A stretch of 5,943 bases of DNA, from contig JAFQBR010000224.1 of assembly GCA_017399665.1 (NCBI GenBank), positions 1 through 5,943 of the forward strand, read 5' to 3'. The position numbers were made by a program, and so were the translations under genes. Shown here piece after piece: positions 5,169-5,943 of this stretch. This stretch comes from Clostridia bacterium (GTDB taxonomy: Bacteria; Bacillota_A; Clostridia; Christensenellales; Borkfalkiaceae). Every line of letters starts with the position of its first letter. Positions within the stretch are counted from its first letter, which is position 1. The notes below the pieces were generated by a model. It saw only the letters and a list, made by a program, of their open reading frames with translations, was not told the DNA's origin and searched no databases.

Positions 5169-5943
5169 TTATAGCGGTTCGCCAAAGGTTTCTTCAAACT
5201 GCTCTTTGGTCATAAAAATCTTTCTTGTCTTGTTGTCGATAGATTCTGAAATATAACCTTTTTCAACTAAACTATCAATAAGCTTGCCTGCTTTTGGGAA
5301 ACCTATACCAAGCTTTCTTTGTAAGCCTGAAATACTTAAGTTATTTGCGTTAATTGCAAGGCGCATTGCCTTTTTAACAAGCTCATCATCTGTTTTGGCA
5401 GGTTGAGAATCACCGCTTGCAGGAATATAATCCCCGCCATGCGCTTCTTCAGATTGAGCGCCTTTATTGATTTTTTCAAGCGCAAACTCATCGTAATAGC
5501 ATTCGTTATGTTCTTTAATGTATTTGGTAACCATTTCAATTTCTTCAGTAGAAACGTAAGAGCCCTGAGCACGCTCTGCAGAGGGCATATTGCTTGTTCT
5601 AAATAAAACGTCGCCACGCCCGAGAAGTTTTTCCGCGCCGATTTCACCCATAATAACTTGCGCATCCGTACCGCTAGACATTTTAAATGCAATTCTTGAA
5701 GTGAAGTTGGTTTTAATAGATCCTTCCATAATATCTGCAGAAGGCCGCTGGGTTGCCATAATAAGATGGATGCCCGCAGCACGCGCTTTAGCGTCAAGTC
5801 GGCTAATCTTATTTTCCATAAGTTTTCTTTCGCCACTTGAAGCCATAAGGTCTGCAAATTCGTCTATGATAATAAGAATCTTGGGCATCTTTTTACCCTT
5901 CTTCTTTTCCATAAAACCGTTGTATTCTTCAATATTTTTAGCC
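5169..5943 (-). CDS. ftsK: DNA translocase FtsK/SpoIIIE, C-terminal part (5' end outside window)
   Basis: FtsK/SpoIIIE is a hexameric, ATP-driven double-stranded DNA pump that clears chromosomes from the division septum. The visible 257 residues begin inside the beta motor domain (AKNIEEYNGFMEKKKG). The frame stays open to the window edge, so the methionine at 5912 is internal and not a start. Walker B is intact as ILIIIDEFADLM, followed by ATQRPSADIMEGSIKTNF, SRIAFK and GAEKLLGRGDVLF, all standard for an active translocase. A linker (DEFALEKINKGAQ...SQPAKTDDEL) leads to the gamma winged helix (SISGLQRKLGIGFPKAGKLID) and the tail ending TKEQFEETFGEPL. Walker A, the alpha domain and any membrane domain lie outside the window. 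This is the presumed parent of both downstream genes. Confidence 0.95.
   Translation of the reverse strand, partial: AKNIEEYNGFMEKKKGKKMPKILIIIDEFADLMASSGERKLMENKISRLDAKARAAGIHLIMATQRPSADIMEGSIKTNFTSRIAFKMSSGTDAQVIMGEIGAEKLLGRGDVLFRTSNMPSAERAQGSYVSTEEIEMVTKYIKEHNECYYDEFALEKINKGAQSEEAHGGDYIPASGDSQPAKTDDELVKKAMRLAINANNLSISGLQRKLGIGFPKAGKLIDSLVEKGYISESIDNKTRKIFMTKEQFEETFGEPL
5172..5435 (-). repeat. Gamma repeat unit 1 (in ftsK)
   Basis: This 264-bp segment encodes the linker end, the gamma winged helix and the tail of FtsK. It is repeated twice downstream in the double-gamma gene (4784-5047 and 4520-4783). It is the presumed source copy, as it is the one attached to an intact motor. Confidence 0.9.

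Noticed and set aside
5336..5857. Minus-strand open frame of 173 codons, and a plus-strand frame at 5403-5606
   Set aside because: Both overlap the ftsK motor and gamma region, where the true frame shows the Walker B and ATQRP motifs. The alternative frames show no family features.
5910..5912. ATG at 5912 as the start of the FtsK-like gene
   Set aside because: The frame stays open to the window edge, and the upstream codons (AKNIEEYN) match the FtsK motor just before Walker B, so the methionine is internal.

Overview
The window looks like a chromosomal housekeeping block from a low-to-moderate GC Firmicute, most likely an uncultured, Clostridia-like gut or anaerobe lineage. The reasons are the gene order ftsK - rimO - pgsA - cinA - recA, strong GGAGG-type ribosome binding sites, standard stop codons including TGA, and a radical-SAM RimO. 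The lineage call is inference from gene order and protein style. No 16S or other decisive marker is present.

All genes lie on the minus strand, so transcription runs from high to low coordinates. In that order: the 3' part of ftsK (5169-5943, 5' end outside the window); a small gene coding for two tandem copies of the FtsK gamma winged-helix domain (4517-5122); a 491-residue FtsK/SpoIIIE motor paralogue whose ATPase motifs have decayed (2996-4471); rimO (1659-2984); pgsA (1073-1645); a shortened cinA lacking the usual N-terminal domain (351-1064); and the 5' end of recA (1-295, running off the window). Gaps are 46, 45, 11, 13, 8 and 55 bases and no convincing terminator or internal promoter is visible, so the block probably behaves as one long operon or two overlapping transcripts.

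The conserved parts are ordinary: chromosome translocation (FtsK), ribosomal protein S12 modification (RimO), phosphatidylglycerophosphate synthesis (PgsA), pyridine nucleotide salvage (CinA C-terminal domain) and recombination (RecA). The unusual part is the insertion between ftsK and rimO. There the ftsK locus has expanded twice. An older duplication of the soluble alpha-beta-gamma motor gave a paralogue that lost its Walker A motif and the Walker B aspartate. A recent duplication of the gamma domain, together with its linker, stop codon and following leader, gave a free-standing double-gamma protein. Its second copy shares an 89-bp perfectly identical tract with ftsK that crosses the stop codon. 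Together these could be a set of FtsK accessory or regulatory proteins: a dead subunit and a soluble DNA-binding or Xer-contacting gamma pair. This function is a hypothesis.

There is no stretch over 300 bases without a gene, and no tRNA, rRNA, CRISPR or insertion sequence was seen.
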